Shown: piece after piece, positions 9,217 to 18,512 of the stretch
Layout: every line of letters begins with the position of its first letter
How positions within the stretch are numbered: the stretch's first letter is position 1
Source of the DNA: GCA-2686295 sp964402995
Lineage (GTDB): Archaea; Nanobdellota; Nanobdellia; Woesearchaeales; GCA-2686295
Assembly: GCA_964402995.1 (NCBI GenBank)
Contig: CAYOEA010000003.1
Location: forward strand, 1 to 64,000
Direction: 5' to 3'
Length of the DNA stretch: 64,000 bases
The notes under the pieces: model-generated
What the model saw: the letters and a program-made list of their open reading frames with translations, nothing else
What the model was told of the DNA's origin: nothing
Databases searched by the model: none
Translations under genes and position numbers: made by a program

Positions 9217-9879
9217 ATGAAAGTAGTTTTTGTTGATGCAATGTATGAAGGAGTAGTTCATATTCCAAAGGATATCTTAGCTAAGCTTCCTGAAAAAATT
9301 ATGCTTTTTATGACTGCACAGCTTCTTGATCAAAAACCAGATTTAGTAAAACAACTTCAAGATTCAGGAAAAAAGGTCTTTCTAACAAAACCAAGACATA
9401 CTATTCATGATGGTCAAATTCTAGGTTGCAATACTGTTTTCTTAGAAGGTGACTTTGATGCGTTCTTCTACATTGGTGATGGAATGTTTCATCCGCAAGC
9501 ACTTATGATGAAGAATGATAAAGATATTCACATTTTTAATCATGCAATGCAAGAATATAAACTTTTAACAAAAGAAGATTCTCTTATTTATAGAAAAAGA
9601 ATTGCTATTGCTCAGGCATCTTTTATTGGTGCAAGAAATATTGCCGTTCTTGTAACAACTAAGCCTGGTCAAAATAAATTTGTTTGGTTTAAAAAAGTAG
9701 AAAAAGATTATCCTGATAAAAACTTCTATTATTTAGTTAATAATAATATTGAGTTTGATAGATTAAAAGATTTTCCAATGTTTGACTTATTCATTAACAC
9801 TGCATGTGAACGAATTGCCTATGATGATTATGATAAGTTCGATAAACCTGTAATAAATTTTGAAGATTTACCTAAGTAA
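9217..9879 (+). CDS. Shortened Dph2/Dph1-like diphthamide synthesis protein
   Basis: The 220 residues align in memory with domains 2 and 3 of archaeal Dph2, the [4Fe-4S] enzyme that moves the aminocarboxypropyl group of AdoMet onto EF2 histidine. Shared motifs are GQILGCNTVFLEGDFDA with Cys71, FYIGDGMFHP, and FINTACERIAYDD with Cys197. Usual archaeal Dph2 is about 340 residues and has three cluster cysteines, one per domain. Here the whole first domain and its Cys are absent and the ATG sits directly at domain 2. It may pair with a separate domain-1 protein, use another ligand, or be a divergent non-diphthamide enzyme. The stop codon lies in a hairpin. Confidence 0.8.
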   Translation: MKVVFVDAMYEGVVHIPKDILAKLPEKIMLFMTAQLLDQKPDLVKQLQDSGKKVFLTKPRHTIHDGQILGCNTVFLEGDFDAFFYIGDGMFHPQALMMKNDKDIHIFNHAMQEYKLLTKEDSLIYRKRIAIAQASFIGARNIAVLVTTKPGQNKFVWFKKVEKDYPDKNFYYLVNNNIEFDRLKDFPMFDLFINTACERIAYDDYDKFDKPVINFEDLPK

Positions 9880-9932
9880 ATTTGATTCTAAAAAAGTTTC
9901 TTTTTGTATTTGAAGTTTTATCTAAATAAATT
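9858..9932 (+). repeat. Degenerate copy of the Dph2-like gene 3' end, 50 nt downstream
   Basis: Positions 9858-9882 (last codons, stop and flank) and 9908-9932 agree at 21 of 25 bases; similarity resumes in the following ATTCTAAAAA. In the first copy ATTTAC at 9866-9871 pairs with GTAAAT at 9876-9881, around the stop codon. Confidence 0.55.
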
Positions 9933-9988
9933 AAATCTTTAATTCTAAAAAGTAAAAACTAGTTCTTTAGAAATTTTATAGAAACACA

Positions 9989-10004
9989 CAACAATTTTTT
10001 GTTG
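9989..10004. terminator. Hairpin between convergent dph2-like and S7 genes
   Basis: CAACAA at 9989-9994 pairs with TTGTTG at 9999-10004 across TTTT. It sits in the 180-nt gap between two convergent genes and could stop transcription from either side. Nothing coding is seen in this gap. Confidence 0.4.
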
Positions 10005-10059
10005 GTGCGCCAAAAATGATTTTTTGTGCGAAAGTGTAAAGAAAAAAATGAAATTAATT

Positions 10060-10659
10060 TTACTTGCTTGCGTCAGCTTGTCTTTCAAGTTCTAACTTTT
10101 TTGAAATTGCGTTTGATGTTGATTGTAATCCATACGCTGCAATAATTTCATCTGCTAGTGCTTGTTCAGCTGATTTTTTAGATTTAAATGCTTTGTGAAA
10201 TGCGCCTTGAGTCATCATTTTAAGTACTGTATCAATTCTTCTTTGTGGTGCACATTCTACTGCTTTAGGATATCTTGCTCCACCATATTCAATTGAAACA
10301 ATTTCTTCTCTTGGTGCTGCATTCTCAATTGCTTTTACAAATACTTCAATAGGATTTGTTCCTGTTTTGTGCTCAACAATCTCGAAAGTTTTTTTTACTA
10401 GATTGTAAACTGTTGCTGATTTTCCTGTACATGGGCCACTAGAAATTTTGTGTTTTTTACCTTTATGACCTGGAACCATCATTCTATTGATTAATCTTTC
10501 AACTATGAAGATTTTTGACTTGTGAAATCTGTTACCCGCATATCTTGCTCCTGTTTTTGGAACTACAACTGCATCTAGGTTGATATATCTTGCAAGTCCT
10601 GGATCCTGTACTTTAATTGCTGTACAATCCCATTTGTTAAATGCTAATACTGAACTCAT
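10060..10659 (-). CDS. rps7: 30S ribosomal protein S7 (uS7)
   Basis: The 199-residue protein is an archaeal uS7: the NRFHKSKIFIVERLINRMM segment, the PIEVFVKAIENAAPREE helix and the conserved GGARYPKAVE/APQRRID motif are all present. It nucleates folding of the 3' major domain of 16S rRNA. It is encoded alone here rather than beside S12 and EF-2 as in many archaea. Confidence 0.95.
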   Translation of the reverse strand: MSSVLAFNKWDCTAIKVQDPGLARYINLDAVVVPKTGARYAGNRFHKSKIFIVERLINRMMVPGHKGKKHKISSGPCTGKSATVYNLVKKTFEIVEHKTGTNPIEVFVKAIENAAPREEIVSIEYGGARYPKAVECAPQRRIDTVLKMMTQGAFHKAFKSKKSAEQALADEIIAAYGLQSTSNAISKKLELERQADASK

Positions 10660-10735
10660 AGTGCCAAAAGAATTAGAGTTTGTTTATAAAGATTACTATT
10701 GGATTTAAACTGCTTTATAAGCATAAACCATATTA

Positions 10736-12526
10736 TTAAAATTTAGACGATAAATCTTGCGCCATTTTATCTAGTTTTTCTTTTCTGATGGTTGGTTGTT
10801 CTTCTGTTTGATACAATAGTTGATACATTTGATTATCATTTATAGCAATATTTTTTGCTTTTGGATTTTGTTTTCTTACTTGTAATTTAACATAATTTTC
10901 TGCAAGTTTAGAATTTATTGCTTCGAATGCCGATATAACTCTACTTTCATAGAATTTTGCGAATATATTTATTTTAGGTATAACTTTATCGTCAATATAG
11001 ACTTTATCTTCTTCATCTATTACAAATAAATCTTTTATCAAATTATTTTCTTTTTCAGTTACTATTTTGTCTTTATATTTTTGTTTTGTATTTGAAATCT
11101 GATCAACTTCTAAATTAAAACCTTCTTTTTCTGCAAATTCTAACACTGCGTTGATATTAATGAGGTATTTAATTTTATTTTTCTTTTGTATTCCTATAAC
11201 TTGTTTTGTATGTTTATAAACTAATTTTCTTCTAATTGTTGAATGTGTTAGTCCGCTCATAATTTCAACTTCTTTAACGCTTAACCAAGAATCAGAATCT
11301 TCCATCATTTGTCCTACGTGTTTTCCTGTGGTGCTTATATCTGATCCATCAAAATTAATTTTATATTCTTTGTTAAATTCTATAATTTCTATTAGTGCAA
11401 TTCTTCTTTTTATTTCATCTTGCTTTGCTTTGTTTCTATTATATGTCTCTTTTTTCTTATTTTGATTTTTCCTATCTAAGGAATTATAGGTGTTTATAGT
11501 TTCTGGAGAATAAAAATAATGGTAATTTTTCCCTTGCTTTATTTTAATTGTATGTTCATAAAAAAAGTGTAGATAATGTTTGTGGATTGATGTTTCTGAA
11601 ATTTCTATTTCTGCTGAAAGTTCTGGTGTGCTTAACCAGTTATTTTCTTTTAGAAGGTTTATTAGTTCTAGACCTGATAGTTCTCCATTAAATAACCTTA
11701 CGCTTTCAGGCAAGTTTTCTGTTTTGTAGAATTGTTCTTTATCGATGAGTTGTATCTGGGCAATTTTATTTTGTCTTTCTTCTTGTCTGTTTTTTATTTC
11801 TAATTCTTTTTTCTCTTGGTAAATTTTTGCATTTTGTTCTATTTTTTCAGCTCTATTTTCTAAACCCATTGAAACTAATTGTGTTTTAGCTTTAGTTAAT
11901 GCATTATGATATCCATTAAAATAAAAATTTAGTCTACCATGTTGTTTAGGGTGACTTTTCGCAAATATTGGAGAGGTCACATTTTCTCCTTTGATTATTA
12001 AATTTACAAATTCGTCCAAGTTCCCGTTTTTTCCTTTAGGACTATCTGCTCTAGTATATTCTTTATAATCTAATTTTGCAGCTTTAAAGACTCCTTTATA
12101 TGATTTAAACCAATAATCGCATTGATTAACGAAACTTCTATCAACATCGTATTGTTGATGTCTATAACTTACATCTTCGCCTTTTTTAATTTTAGATTTA
12201 AGTTGTCTTACAAGTTTTTGTTTTCTTTTTTTCTTTTCTTCATTACTTAAACCAGTTGACTTTCTGTTATTTTTATCATTTAATTTTCTAACATTAGTTG
12301 ATAAATTGTATTTCTTTTTTTCAAATAATCTATCTGCTAGTTCTTCTCTTACCTGATTAAAATCTTTAAAATCTTTATTTTTGATTAGAAGATATATTCT
12401 GCTATGTAGCCAACTATATTCTGAATTTATAATTTCGTGTGTACTTAGGTGCATTCCACTTTCTGCAAGTTCTTCAAGTTTGTCAAATATTACTTCTTTT
12501 CTTTCTTCTATACTTGGCTTACTCAT
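10736..12526 (-). CDS. Large basic protein with several predicted helix-turn-helix units
   Basis: The 596-residue protein is Lys/Glu rich and I do not recognise the whole. Parts suggest DNA binding. SFVNQCDYWFKSYKGVFKAA near residue 135 and FYFNGYHNALTKAKTQL near residue 205 resemble the short W/Y-containing helical repeats seen next to homing endonucleases. ENNWLSTPELSAEIEISETS (about residue 295) and DSWLSVKEVEIMSGLTHSTI (about residue 415) look like two winged helix-turn-helix units, each followed by a Tyr-rich wing. No nuclease motif is visible. It is monocistronic, between S7 and aIF2 gamma. A multi-site DNA-binding or chromatin protein is possible. Confidence 0.65.
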   Translation of the reverse strand: MSKPSIEERKEVIFDKLEELAESGMHLSTHEIINSEYSWLHSRIYLLIKNKDFKDFNQVREELADRLFEKKKYNLSTNVRKLNDKNNRKSTGLSNEEKKKRKQKLVRQLKSKIKKGEDVSYRHQQYDVDRSFVNQCDYWFKSYKGVFKAAKLDYKEYTRADSPKGKNGNLDEFVNLIIKGENVTSPIFAKSHPKQHGRLNFYFNGYHNALTKAKTQLVSMGLENRAEKIEQNAKIYQEKKELEIKNRQEERQNKIAQIQLIDKEQFYKTENLPESVRLFNGELSGLELINLLKENNWLSTPELSAEIEISETSIHKHYLHFFYEHTIKIKQGKNYHYFYSPETINTYNSLDRKNQNKKKETYNRNKAKQDEIKRRIALIEIIEFNKEYKINFDGSDISTTGKHVGQMMEDSDSWLSVKEVEIMSGLTHSTIRRKLVYKHTKQVIGIQKKNKIKYLININAVLEFAEKEGFNLEVDQISNTKQKYKDKIVTEKENNLIKDLFVIDEEDKVYIDDKVIPKINIFAKFYESRVISAFEAINSKLAENYVKLQVRKQNPKAKNIAINDNQMYQLLYQTEEQPTIRKEKLDKMAQDLSSKF

Positions 12527-12611
12527 AGAGAGTGGAAATCTTCATTTTTTAAAAAGTTAAGGTGTTTTTTGGTATAAAAATTTATAAACCATGCCTTTTT
12601 CTTTCTCGTTG

Positions 12612-13850
12612 ATGGCAAAGAAGAAAGAAACACAACAATTAGTACCTCAAGTTAATATTGGACTTGTTGGTCACGTTGATCATGGTAAAACAACTCTTAC
12701 TGAGCAATTATCTGGTAAATGGACTGACACTCATTCTGAAGAATTAAAACGTGGAATTACAATTAGACTTGGATACGCTGATACTACTTTTGTTAAAACT
12801 AAAGATGGTTCTTCTACTCTGAAAAGAGCTCAAGATGAGAAAAAAGATTTTGAAACTTTAAGAATGGTTTCTATTGTTGATGCTCCTGGTCACGAAAGTT
12901 TGATGGCAACTATGCTTTCAGGCGCGAGAATTATGGATGGTGCACTTTTAATGGTTGCAGCAAACGAACAATGTCCTCAACCTCAAACTCGTGAACATTT
13001 AATGGGTCTTCAAATTGCTGGTATTAAGAATGTTATTATTGTTCAAAATAAAATTGATTTAGTTACTGAAGATCGTGCTATGAGAAATTATGCGCAGATT
13101 AAAGATTTCTTAAAAGGTACTGATTATGAAGATGCACCTATTGTTCCTATTAGCGCTCATAAAGGTGTTAATATTGATTTACTAATCGATACTATTCAAG
13201 AAGTTATTCCTACTCCAAAAAGAGACGATAAAGCAGAACCATTAATGTTTATTGCTAGAAGTTTCGATATTAATAAACCTGGTTCAAAGCCTAAAGATTT
13301 AAAGGGCGGTGTTCTTGGTGGAGCTTTACTTCAAGGTTCTTTTAAGGTTGGTGATAGAATTGAAATCAAACCTGGAAGAGTTGTCGAAGAAGCAAATAAA
13401 CCTGTTGCAAAACCAGTTTTTGCTAAGATTTCTTCATGTATGACTGGTGGTCATGCTGTTGACGCTGTTAAACCTGGCGGTTCTATCGCAATTATGACTA
13501 CTCTTGATTCAAGTGTTGTTAGTTCTGATAGACTTGTAGGAAACCTTGTTGGTATTCCTGGAAAACTTCCACCTGTATGGTATAATTTAACTCTTGAAAC
13601 TCATCTTTTAGACAAAGTTATTGGTAGTGAAGATGAAGTTGATGTAGGTTCTGTTCGTATGAATGAAATTTTCATGTTGAATGTTAATAGTTCCGCTACT
13701 GTTGGTTTCGTTGAGCAAATTTCTAAAAATCAATGTACTTGTAGATTAAAAAAACCTATTTGTGCAGAAATTGGAAGTAGAGTTGTTATTAGTAGACGAG
13801 TTGGTAATCGTTTCAGACTTATTGGTTATGGTATAATTAAAGAAAATTAA
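12612..13850 (+). CDS. eif2G: Translation initiation factor 2 subunit gamma
   Basis: aIF2 gamma is the GTPase that carries initiator Met-tRNA to the ribosome. Motifs: GHVDHGKTTL (G1), RGITIRLGYAD (switch I), DAPGHE (G3), NKID (G4) and SAHKG (G5), then two beta-barrel domains. I choose ATG 12612, not 12591, because the TATA box TTTATAAA at about 12580-12587 places the transcript start near 12610, giving a leaderless message. Unlike many archaeal homologues, the insert between switch I and G3 has no cysteines, so the zinc knuckle seems lost. The alpha subunit gene is at 37490. Confidence 0.95.
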   Translation: MAKKKETQQLVPQVNIGLVGHVDHGKTTLTEQLSGKWTDTHSEELKRGITIRLGYADTTFVKTKDGSSTLKRAQDEKKDFETLRMVSIVDAPGHESLMATMLSGARIMDGALLMVAANEQCPQPQTREHLMGLQIAGIKNVIIVQNKIDLVTEDRAMRNYAQIKDFLKGTDYEDAPIVPISAHKGVNIDLLIDTIQEVIPTPKRDDKAEPLMFIARSFDINKPGSKPKDLKGGVLGGALLQGSFKVGDRIEIKPGRVVEEANKPVAKPVFAKISSCMTGGHAVDAVKPGGSIAIMTTLDSSVVSSDRLVGNLVGIPGKLPPVWYNLTLETHLLDKVIGSEDEVDVGSVRMNEIFMLNVNSSATVGFVEQISKNQCTCRLKKPICAEIGSRVVISRRVGNRFRLIGYGIIKEN

Positions 13851-13933
13851 TTTATTAAAAATTAAATTTGAGTTAATATCCCAACAAACAAATCTATTTG
13901 TTTTTTGTTATCATTAAAGAAAACTAATTTAAA
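13831..13933 (+). repeat. Copy of the aIF2 gamma 3' end, 77 nt downstream, with hairpin between
   Basis: Positions 13831-13856 and 13908-13933 match at 21 of 26 bases. The first copy contains a stop-codon hairpin (AATTAA 13835-13840 with TTAATT 13847-13852). Between the copies, AACAAACAAAT pairs with the following ATTTG...TTGTT, one strand bulged. The second copy reads through a TAA-less variant. Confidence 0.55.
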
Positions 13934-13990
13934 CAATAACTTTTTTATTTATTCTAATTAAAATTTAATAATTTTTACGAGGTGTAATTT

Positions 13991-14806
13991 ATGGTTGATG
14001 TAAGTGCTGTTTTTGACAGTGTTAAAGAACAAGTTATGTTTTATGTTCCAAAGCTTTTATACGCAATAATTGTTTTAGTTATTGGTTTATTTATTATTCG
14101 TGGTATAAGAAAACTAGTGTTAAAATTCTTTGAGAAAAAAGATTTTGATCCTTCTGTTGAAACTTTCCTTGCAAGTTTAATTACTATAACTTTGAAGATA
14201 TTATTAGTTATTTCAGTTATATCTATGCTTGGAATTCAAATGACTTCATTTGTAGCAATTATTGGAGCTGCAGGTTTAGCTGTTGGTTTATCTCTTCAAG
14301 GAAGTCTTGCAAATTTTGCTGGTGGAGTTTTAATTTTAAGCTTCAAACCTTTCAAAGTAGGGGATTACATCGATGGTGCTGGTCATTCTGGAACTGTTAG
14401 TCAAATTCAAATTTTCAATACAGTACTTAAGACTCCTGATAATAAAACTATCATCATTCCAAATGGTGGTCTTTCAAATGCTAGTATTGTGAATTATTCC
14501 ATGGAAAAAAAGAGACGGGTCGATTTAAGTTTTGGAATTTCTTATGATGATGATCTTAAGAAAGCTAAAAAAGTATTACAAAAAATTGTTGATGCTGATA
14601 AACGAATCTTAAGAACGCCTGAGTCTTTTATTAGACTTGGTGAACTTGGAGATAGTTCTGTTAATATTACTCTAAGACTATGGGTTAAGGCAGAAGATTA
14701 CTGGGATGTTTCCTTTGACATGAAAGAAAGTGTTAAGTTTAGTTTTGATAAAAACAAAATATCTTTCCCATATCCTCAAATGGATGTGCACATGAAAAAG
14801 AAGTAA
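13991..14806 (+). CDS. mscS: Small-conductance mechanosensitive channel (MscS family)
   Basis: The 271-residue protein has three membrane helices. The third, pore-lining helix contains the Gly/Ala-rich IIGAAGLAVGLSLQGSLANF, and after it come the KPFKVGDYI beta domain and the IPNGGLSNASIVNYS loop of MscS. It releases solutes on hypo-osmotic shock. A GAGGTG ribosome site at 13979-13984 precedes the ATG. Confidence 0.92.
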   Translation: MVDVSAVFDSVKEQVMFYVPKLLYAIIVLVIGLFIIRGIRKLVLKFFEKKDFDPSVETFLASLITITLKILLVISVISMLGIQMTSFVAIIGAAGLAVGLSLQGSLANFAGGVLILSFKPFKVGDYIDGAGHSGTVSQIQIFNTVLKTPDNKTIIIPNGGLSNASIVNYSMEKKRRVDLSFGISYDDDLKKAKKVLQKIVDADKRILRTPESFIRLGELGDSSVNITLRLWVKAEDYWDVSFDMKESVKFSFDKNKISFPYPQMDVHMKKK

Positions 14807-14847
14807 TTGAATTAAATTCTTTTTTTTTATTCTTTTATTTTTAGTAG

Positions 14848-14873
14848 AATACTCTAATTTGGAGTATTTTTTT
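14848..14873 (+). terminator. Hairpin plus T-run after mscS
   Basis: AATACTC at 14848-14854 pairs with GAGTATT at 14862-14868 and is followed by a run of T. This is the clearest bacterial-looking hairpin/T-tract in the first 20 kb and probably ends the mscS transcript. Confidence 0.55.
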
Positions 14874-14924
14874 AACTTTTTTCTCGTCAAAACTTTTTTA
14901 TACTCTAGTACTCATTAATTTTAT

Positions 14925-15962
14925 ATGCGAAAGGGTCAATTAACGATGTTTGTCATTATAGGTATAGTGATGTTTGCTTCAGTTACTTACTTGCTTTATG
15001 CTTATAGAGGCGCTTTACCTGATATTAATTCTGCATCTGATTTTAATTCTGAGTCTGAAGAAGTTAAGTTATTTGTTGAATCTTGTCTTGAAAATATTGC
15101 AAAAGAAAGTTTAGAGTCAATGGGTTATAATGTTTTTAATAATCCTATTTTTGATAGAGTTATAATTTCTGAATATTTAGAAGGGAAAATTTCTTCAAAA
15201 TTGTATAAATGTATTGATGACTTTTCAATTTTTGAAAATAAAGGAATGAATATTTCTAATAATACTTACACTGTTACTGCAATAGTTGGAGATAGAGCTA
15301 CAACTATAAAATTAGATTTCCCTATAACTATTGTGACTAGTTCTTCAGAATTTAAATTGAATAGTTTTTCTACTAAAGTTGATTTTAATTATGCTGGCAG
15401 AAGACAAGTTGTTTTAAGTTTAATTAATATTTTCTCTCCATTATTTATACAATCTTTTTTAACTCAAAATTTGGGTTTACCTGCTAACATTTTACCTAAT
15501 AATATTCCTGGAATTTCAAATGTAGGTCAAGTTTCACCTGTTTCACAGCAGGGTGCTATGCGTTTATCTGAATTAGTTGAGTCTGCTCGTGACGCTGGTT
15601 TTACTTTTAATTTAGCTTATGGTTCTTCAGGTCAAACAACTTTATTTATGAATTTTCCAGCAGGCAATAATCAACCTGCATTAACTCATACATCTATTTT
15701 ACCTCAGAATGATTTTGTTCAAGAAGAAATATTTACTTTAGATCAAATTCCTCCTGTTACTTATTCAGGATCGCCTATAACTTTTAATATGCAATCCGAT
15801 CCTGGTATTACTTATGAAGAATACTCAGATTATTTAACTATTGATTCAAATGGACAAGTAACTATTTCGGGAGATATTCCAACAGGAAAAACAAGAGTAC
15901 TTATCAAAGCAATAAATTCTGATGGGGAGGCAGACTACGTTTATGTTATCATCAATCATTAA
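14925..15962 (+). CDS. Secreted or anchored protein with pilin-like N-terminus
   Basis: The 345-residue protein begins MRKGQLTMFVIIGIVMFASV: a charged start, the RKGQ motif seen at class III (PibD) processing sites of archaeal pilin-like proteins, and one hydrophobic helix. The remainder is an extracellular-type domain with two cysteines near residues 52 and 94, and a C-terminal beta-rich segment (about 275-345) that looks like an Ig/cadherin-like fold (TVSGDIPTGK-type strands). The function is unknown. It overlaps the next gene by 20 nt, so the two are coupled. Confidence 0.7.
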   Translation: MRKGQLTMFVIIGIVMFASVTYLLYAYRGALPDINSASDFNSESEEVKLFVESCLENIAKESLESMGYNVFNNPIFDRVIISEYLEGKISSKLYKCIDDFSIFENKGMNISNNTYTVTAIVGDRATTIKLDFPITIVTSSSEFKLNSFSTKVDFNYAGRRQVVLSLINIFSPLFIQSFLTQNLGLPANILPNNIPGISNVGQVSPVSQQGAMRLSELVESARDAGFTFNLAYGSSGQTTLFMNFPAGNNQPALTHTSILPQNDFVQEEIFTLDQIPPVTYSGSPITFNMQSDPGITYEEYSDYLTIDSNGQVTISGDIPTGKTRVLIKAINSDGEADYVYVIINH

Positions 15963-18489
15963 AAAAAATGTTTTGAAAACTTTATTATTGATCTTAGTTC
16001 TACTCTTTTTAGTTGGTGTTGTGTCTGCTCAAAGTCAAGAAGCTATGTGTCTTGAACCAAATGCTATTTCTCCGCCTCAAGTTTTATCTTGTTTAGAGCA
16101 GGGTTTAACTCAACTTTCTATGATTCTTGATGTTAAGCTTGCAGAAGTTTTAGGTTTCTCGCCTGAAGAAATGCTTAACTATATGTCTCAAGATTCTGAT
16201 TTACTTAGAGCTTTGAAAGTTAATCCTTCACTTTTAGATGATGATATTATTTATCAAAATTTTGATTCAAGACTTATTGCAACTCCTTCGCTAGTAAATG
16301 ATTTCAAAGGAATAAAGTCTTATTGGTTTAGTTTATTTGATGTTACAGAAACTAATTGTAATATCACTTTTTATAATGGTTCTAAAATTATGTTTTCAAA
16401 TAAATTAGGATTTTCAGATATTAATAATGTTGCAGGTGTAGTTCTTGATGATTCTTGTTTTGCAACTATTCCAAATAGTATCATTGTGAAAAAAGGAACT
16501 TTTGATTTGGAAGAAGATGATCTAAGAATAATTAATGGCGAACTTGTAGTTCCTGAAGGTCTAGAGGTGGATATTTATTCTAGAAATACTCAAATATTTT
16601 ATCAAGACATTCTTTACGAATCTGCAGATTATATGAATTCTTCTTTCAAAGGTAATACGACTTCTTTCTCAGGTGAATTAGTTATTTTAAATACTACTTC
16701 TGATGAAATTAAATATGTTGTTGATGGAGGCATAACTTTTAACACTGATAAAATTAAACTTAAAAAAGAATCAATTATTAAACTTTACAAAGACAATGGT
16801 TATTATCTTAAAATTAATTCTCCTGTAGATTATGAACTTGCGTTGGATTGTTCATCTAGAAAGAATTGTGTTATGATTAAACCTGATCCTTTAAGTGATA
16901 TTTACGCATTATATTCGGACATAATTAATGATTCAACAGATGCAAAGCAATATGTTGATGAAAAAATAAAGGAATATAAATTAACTCATTTTGGTCAAAC
17001 AACAGAGGGTGCTAATGATTTGATTCTTATTGAAATAAATTCTCTTCGTAGTATTAATTCTGCTGGTGGTAATCTTTTAGAGTATATCGTAAAACGTACT
17101 GCTCCGCCTCCAGTGTTTCCTGATGGAACATCTATTGAGTCTGATAGTCAAAGACAGGTTCGTGAATTTTTAATTTCGGTTTATGATAACTTAAGGTTTG
17201 GCAGGAATCCTGTTCCTATTTTAAATGATCATGAATCTGATATTTTAATTGCTATTTTTGATGAAACTCAAGATTTAAATGATGCAATCGAACCAGTAAA
17301 TAAATTACTTGTTGAACTTTATAATTTAAACACTGATTCAAATAGTATAAAGGATTATATTAAAAATAAAAACTTAACTTTTCAAGATGTTTTAATTGTT
17401 CATGCTGTAAAAGATAATATTTCCATTCTTGATGTTAATAATTCTATTAATACTCTTATAGCTCATTTTGGTCTGGGTAGTTCTTCTGGTGGGAAAATTT
17501 TCCTAAATAAAGAAGGAAAAGCTCAGGCAGTTTTAGAGAAATCCGCTTTTGATCTTGAAGGTAATCCTTCATATGTGAAGATGAATTTATTTTCTGATTA
17601 TGAAACTTCTTCGGGTGAGACTCATGAATTAAAGTATGAATATGGTGAGTTATCTATGTGTAGTGATTGTGTTACTTATGGTTTATACACTCCGCGTGAT
17701 GAAAATTTTCCTGATGGTATTTTATATGCTGATTCTGATAGGCTTGCAGAAATCGTAACAGAAATATTTAACAGTCATTTAGCAAGTATTGCGAAAACTA
17801 ACCTAGGCACTCATTATGGGTCTGAATGGTATATTTATGATTCAAGTAAGAAACTTATACGTGATTATGCTAATCGTGGAACAAAACTCAAACGAACGAG
17901 TTGTATTGGCTATGCTCTTGAAACTTTGAATGTTTACTATTCTGAAGTTGGTGGGTCTGAATTATCTTTATGGAAAAAGGTTAAGTCTAGGTCATTTGAA
18001 ATTTGTAAGGATCATCCAACTAATGTGTTGGTGACTAAAGAAACAGGTGTATTAACTAATGGTTTATTGGCTATTTGTTTAGCTCAAGAATTAGAAAAAG
18101 TTGGCTGGGAAGTTTATGCTTATGCAAATTCTAAACAATCTTATAAACCGGATTATGATACTGTTAAAAGAAACGCTTTAAAATTTAAAAAAATGCATCC
18201 TGGAACTACTAATGCTACTCGTGTTCCAGTTGTAGGTTTTATTGATGTTATAGACGAATCTCATCCGTTTGGGAATTATGCTTTTGGTGCGACTAGGGCT
18301 GGCGGTCATGTGTGGAATATTATTGGAGGAAGTTCTAAACATTATGAAATATATGAAGTTCATTATGATCGATCTCCTTCTGATCAATATCTTTTTGAAT
18401 CGCCTTTGAATGATCGATGGGACGTTGATCATACTTTGGATAAATTTGCGAATTCTTGGGGTTTTTTAGTAGCCCCTCCTAAAACTTAA
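15943..18489 (+). CDS. Large secreted protein with C-terminal cysteine-peptidase-like domain
   Basis: ATG 15943 is preferred over 15922 because GGGGAGG at 15924-15930 is a good ribosome site and the resulting N-terminus (MLSSIIKKNVLKTLLLILVL and on to VVSAQ) is a signal peptide. This gives 848 residues. The long middle is beta-rich and unrecognised. The C-terminal 200 residues carry a possible catalytic set: Cys654 in RTSCIGYALETL, His789 in AGGHVWNIIGG and His807 in YEVHYDRSP. The order Cys-His-His and the surrounding pattern fit an NlpC/P60- or transglutaminase-like papain fold, and parallel the neighbouring secreted protein at 18513-19478. Enzyme class is inference. Confidence 0.65.
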   Translation: MLSSIIKKNVLKTLLLILVLLFLVGVVSAQSQEAMCLEPNAISPPQVLSCLEQGLTQLSMILDVKLAEVLGFSPEEMLNYMSQDSDLLRALKVNPSLLDDDIIYQNFDSRLIATPSLVNDFKGIKSYWFSLFDVTETNCNITFYNGSKIMFSNKLGFSDINNVAGVVLDDSCFATIPNSIIVKKGTFDLEEDDLRIINGELVVPEGLEVDIYSRNTQIFYQDILYESADYMNSSFKGNTTSFSGELVILNTTSDEIKYVVDGGITFNTDKIKLKKESIIKLYKDNGYYLKINSPVDYELALDCSSRKNCVMIKPDPLSDIYALYSDIINDSTDAKQYVDEKIKEYKLTHFGQTTEGANDLILIEINSLRSINSAGGNLLEYIVKRTAPPPVFPDGTSIESDSQRQVREFLISVYDNLRFGRNPVPILNDHESDILIAIFDETQDLNDAIEPVNKLLVELYNLNTDSNSIKDYIKNKNLTFQDVLIVHAVKDNISILDVNNSINTLIAHFGLGSSSGGKIFLNKEGKAQAVLEKSAFDLEGNPSYVKMNLFSDYETSSGETHELKYEYGELSMCSDCVTYGLYTPRDENFPDGILYADSDRLAEIVTEIFNSHLASIAKTNLGTHYGSEWYIYDSSKKLIRDYANRGTKLKRTSCIGYALETLNVYYSEVGGSELSLWKKVKSRSFEICKDHPTNVLVTKETGVLTNGLLAICLAQELEKVGWEVYAYANSKQSYKPDYDTVKRNALKFKKMHPGTTNATRVPVVGFIDVIDESHPFGNYAFGATRAGGHVWNIIGGSSKHYEIYEVHYDRSPSDQYLFESPLNDRWDVDHTLDKFANSWGFLVAPPKT

Positions 18490-18512
18490 ATTTAGTTATA
18501 AGAATTAAAAAA

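Noticed and set aside
12591..12611. ATG start at 12591 for aIF2 gamma
   Set aside because: It is only a few bases after the TATA box, before the likely transcript start; the product from 12612 matches the family start.
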